From: Amycolatopsis granulosa
Lineage (GTDB): Bacteria; Actinomycetota; Actinomycetes; Mycobacteriales; Pseudonocardiaceae
NCBI RefSeq assembly: GCF_011758745.1
Contig: NZ_JAANOV010000001.1
Span: forward strand, 2,790,001-2,854,000
Reading direction: 5' to 3'
Length of the DNA stretch: 64,000 nucleotides
This document shows, piece after piece, positions 62,636-64,000 of this stretch; the stretch's first letter is position 1, and the number at the start of each line of letters is the position of its first letter. The notes beneath the pieces were generated by a model. The model was not told where the DNA came from. It worked only from the letters and a program-made list of their open reading frames with translations, and did no database searches. The position numbers were made by a program, and so were the translations under genes.

Positions 62636-63080
62636 GATCCGCACCCTATCAACCCTACGGCGATGCACCTTCCTCGGGCGTGTTTCATCGGCCCGCGGTC
62701 GGCGAGTAAACCGATCGCCTTTGCGGCGCGTCCGATGCGAACATTTTTTGCGTTTGATGCGAAAATTTTTCTGGTGTATTCGACCAGGCGGAGACAGCTG
62801 CTCATTGGCATGAGCGCGCCGTCAGCCGGCCACCGGTCAACGGCATGAGGGTGTGTGGCAACGCCAGGAGCGGGCCGGGGCGCCGGCCGCAGCACCGTGT
62901 CTTCCGGTGCGCACCGAGGTGGCAGCGGGCGCGCGCGGCGTGGGCGTTTTGTCCCTTACTACCTCTTTACCTATCGACAACCGTTCGAGTACCTGGCGGG
63001 TGAAGTGCCACGATTGCCGCGTTGATGGGACCGGGGCTCCGGCCTCCGGTTTAGCAGTGTGGTCGTGAAGGAGGCGGAAA
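62636..63080. other. Divergent intergenic region between the secreted protein and bldC
   Basis: A 445-base gene-free stretch. The left half (to about 62,800) is AT-rich with a two-copy direct repeat. The right half is ordinary GC and must hold the bldC promoter, but I could not place it. Nothing else seen. Confidence 0.6.
62734..62770. repeat. AT-rich direct repeat upstream of the secreted protein
   Basis: GATGCGAACATTTTTTG (62734-62750) and GATGCGAAAATTTTT (62756-62770) are two copies 22 bp apart, about two helical turns. They lie 99-136 bp upstream of the secreted-protein start. They could be a regulator site or an Lsr2-type silencer target (inference). Confidence 0.5.
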
Positions 63081-63290
63081 ATGACCGCGAGCACGGGAGG
63101 GCGCCTGCTGACGCCCGGCGAAGTCGCCGCGTTGTTCCGGGTGGACCCGAAGACCGTGACCCGCTGGGCGACCGCGGGCCGCATCGGCTCGATCCGCACC
63201 CCCGGTGGGCACCGGCGGTTCCGGGAGTCCGAGGTCAACGCCCTGCTGGCCGAGCTCACCACGGACGCCAGCGAGCCGACGCGCGTCTGA
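63081..63290 (+). CDS. bldC: BldC, MerR-like developmental transcriptional regulator
   Basis: A 69-aa single-domain MerR-family protein. LLTPGEVAALFRVDPKTVTR is the HTH and TPGGHRRFRESEVNALL the wing, both characteristic of BldC. BldC binds direct repeats as head-to-tail oligomers and controls the timing of development in Streptomyces. AAGGAGG (63068-63074), 6 bases before the ATG, is a strong ribosome binding site and fixes the start. Confidence 0.95.
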   Translation: MTASTGGRLLTPGEVAALFRVDPKTVTRWATAGRIGSIRTPGGHRRFRESEVNALLAELTTDASEPTRV

Positions 63291-63304
63291 CCTGCGTGGC
63301 GCGT

Positions 63305-63339
63305 CCCGCGGACCGGCCCGGACAGCCGGATCCCGCGGG
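63305..63339 (+). terminator. Possible hairpin terminator after bldC
   Basis: CCCGCGG (63305-63311) can pair with CCGCGGG (63333-63339), with CCGG words inside that may extend the stem. It begins 15 bases after the bldC stop. The sequence is simple GC-rich DNA, so chance is possible. Confidence 0.3.
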
Positions 63340-63425
63340 GCCCGAGCGCGTCAAGGAGAACTCACGCCGCAGGGGTTACCCTCGGGGCAGCAGTTCCGCG
63401 CCAACGCACTCGGAAGGGAGCGGGG

Positions 63426-63599
63426 ATGATCTACCTGCTCGCAGCGATCGGAGCGCTCACCATCGCTGTCCTGTTGTGGCGAGCGTTCGGCCCCGAGCAC
63501 GTCGGGGTGTCCTCGCGAGCGACGGTCCCACCGGACGACGACCCCGAGTTCCTCCGCAAGCTGGGCCAGCAGAAGCCACCGAAGTCCGACGAGGACTGA
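63426..63599 (+). CDS. 57-aa single-span membrane protein
   Basis: A small protein with an N-terminal helix (MIYLLAAIGALTIAVLLWRA) and an acidic/charged tail (DDDPEFLRKL, KPPKSDED). Codon usage matches its neighbours. GGAAGGGAGCGGGG just before ATG 63426 provides a ribosome binding site. It lies between bldC and the convergent MinD/ParA-like gene. Function unknown. Confidence 0.7.
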   Translation: MIYLLAAIGALTIAVLLWRAFGPEHVGVSSRATVPPDDDPEFLRKLGQQKPPKSDED

Positions 63600-63626
63600 T
63601 CAACCCCGGTCACGCGCCCGTCGGCG

Positions 63627-64000
63627 TCATCGCTTTCCGGGAAACGCGTCGGCCATGGTCGCGGCGAGTTCCAGGAGCGCCGTGCGCGTCTCCGGCATCA
63701 GGCGCTCCAGCTCGATCTCCGCGCCCTCCTCCAGGTGCGGGTCGAACGGGATCCGGCACACCGCCCTGGTCCGCGCCGCGAAGTGTGCGGCCAGCTTGTC
63801 CAGGTCCACCGAACCGGCCTTCGGCCGCACCGAGTTGATCACGGTCACCGACCGTTTCACCAGGTCACCGTAACCGTGCGCGTCCAGCCAGTCGAGCGTG
63901 GCCGACGCGCTGCGTGAACCGTCCACCGACGCCGAGGACACCACGACCAGCGAGTCGGCCGCGTCCAGCACGCCCTTCATCGCCGAGTGCATCAGACCGG
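63627..64000 (-). CDS. MinD/ParA-like ATPase, C-terminal part (5' end beyond window)
   Basis: The last 124 residues of a larger protein. GLMHSAMKGVLDAADSLVVV, TLDWLDAHGYGDLVKRSVTV and CRIPFDPHLEEGAEI resemble the C-terminal half of actinobacterial MinD/ParA-family ATPases that carry a long N-terminal extension (as near ESX loci). The frame stays open to the window edge, so the ATG at 63992 is internal. Walker motifs lie outside the window. Confidence 0.75.
   Translation of the reverse strand, partial: GLMHSAMKGVLDAADSLVVVSSASVDGSRSASATLDWLDAHGYGDLVKRSVTVINSVRPKAGSVDLDKLAAHFAARTRAVCRIPFDPHLEEGAEIELERLMPETRTALLELAATMADAFPGKR

Noticed and set aside
1-64000. CRISPR arrays, tRNA or rRNA genes, transposases, integrases and att sites
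   Set aside because: Looked for by eye on both strands. No regularly spaced repeats, no tRNA-like clover pattern and no transposase or integrase protein were seen; a tRNA scan would be the decisive check.

Overview
The window is a high-GC stretch (roughly 70% G+C, strong G/C bias at third codon positions) from an actinobacterium. BldC, a MenJ-type menaquinone reductase, a DUF4229 protein, an MgtA-like mannosyltransferase, fused-type KorA/KorB and heavy use of GTG starts point to Pseudonocardiaceae, most likely an Amycolatopsis-like genus (inference). I saw no tRNA, rRNA, CRISPR array, intact insertion sequence or prophage gene.

Region 1 (1-22.2 kb) is a surface-glycan locus made of two convergent operons whose last genes overlap tail to tail at 13,200-13,209. 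The plus operon (1-13,209) runs: 5'-truncated Gfo/Idh/MocA oxidoreductase, heparinase II/III-like lyase, beta-helix lipoprotein, O-antigen-ligase-like protein, a GmhB-GmhA fusion, GT4 glycosyltransferase, zinc-knuckle SDR epimerase, HddC-like nucleotidyltransferase, HddA-like kinase, GT-C-like membrane protein and PAP2 phosphatase. Most junctions overlap by a few bases (ATGA/GTGA). It contains every step from sedoheptulose 7-phosphate to GDP-D-glycero-D-manno-heptose. The minus operon (22,182 to 13,200) runs: C-methyltransferase, RfbF-type cytidylyltransferase, PIG-L deacetylase, SDR, Wzx-like flippase, GT2, polysaccharide pyruvyl transferase, RmlC-like protein and a class III aminotransferase. 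Together they look like a locus that builds, exports, decorates and trims a heptose-containing polysaccharide with a branched or amino sugar.

Region 2 (22.2-30.2 kb) holds a dimethylargininase-like gene divergent from an Lrp/AsnC regulator, a crotonase-fold protein, korA-korB (2-oxoglutarate:ferredoxin oxidoreductase), a repeat-rich membrane-anchored protein with a SUNSET-like C-terminus, and a long-chain polyprenyl diphosphate synthase. A 550-bp gap (30,171-30,720) carries a decayed fragment of a DHA2-type MFS transporter, followed by a 67-aa Cys/His-rich small gene.

Region 3 (31-46.7 kb) is the complete nuoA-N operon (respiratory complex I) on the minus strand. Two perfect-arm TTGTGAA-N4-TTCACAA palindromes, matching the Rex operator, sit upstream of nuoA, with a DtxR/IdeR-like iron box further upstream.

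Region 4 (47-60.4 kb) carries menaquinone genes (menJ, menG, menD, menB, menE, menA) interleaved with two GT4 mannosyltransferases, a DUF3592 protein, an inositol-monophosphatase-like enzyme, a zinc-ribbon protein, a DHFR-like protein and a secreted M1 peptidase. The order echoes the Rv0534-Rv0562 region of Mycobacterium tuberculosis. With grcC and nuo, the window is a quinone-plus-complex-I supercluster. menF, menC and menH are not present here.

Region 5 (60.4-64 kb) has a Cds1-like PLP enzyme, DUF4229 protein, a second Lrp/AsnC regulator, a low-GC secreted protein behind an AT-rich tandem repeat, bldC, a 57-aa membrane protein and the 3' part of a MinD/ParA-like gene cut by the window edge.
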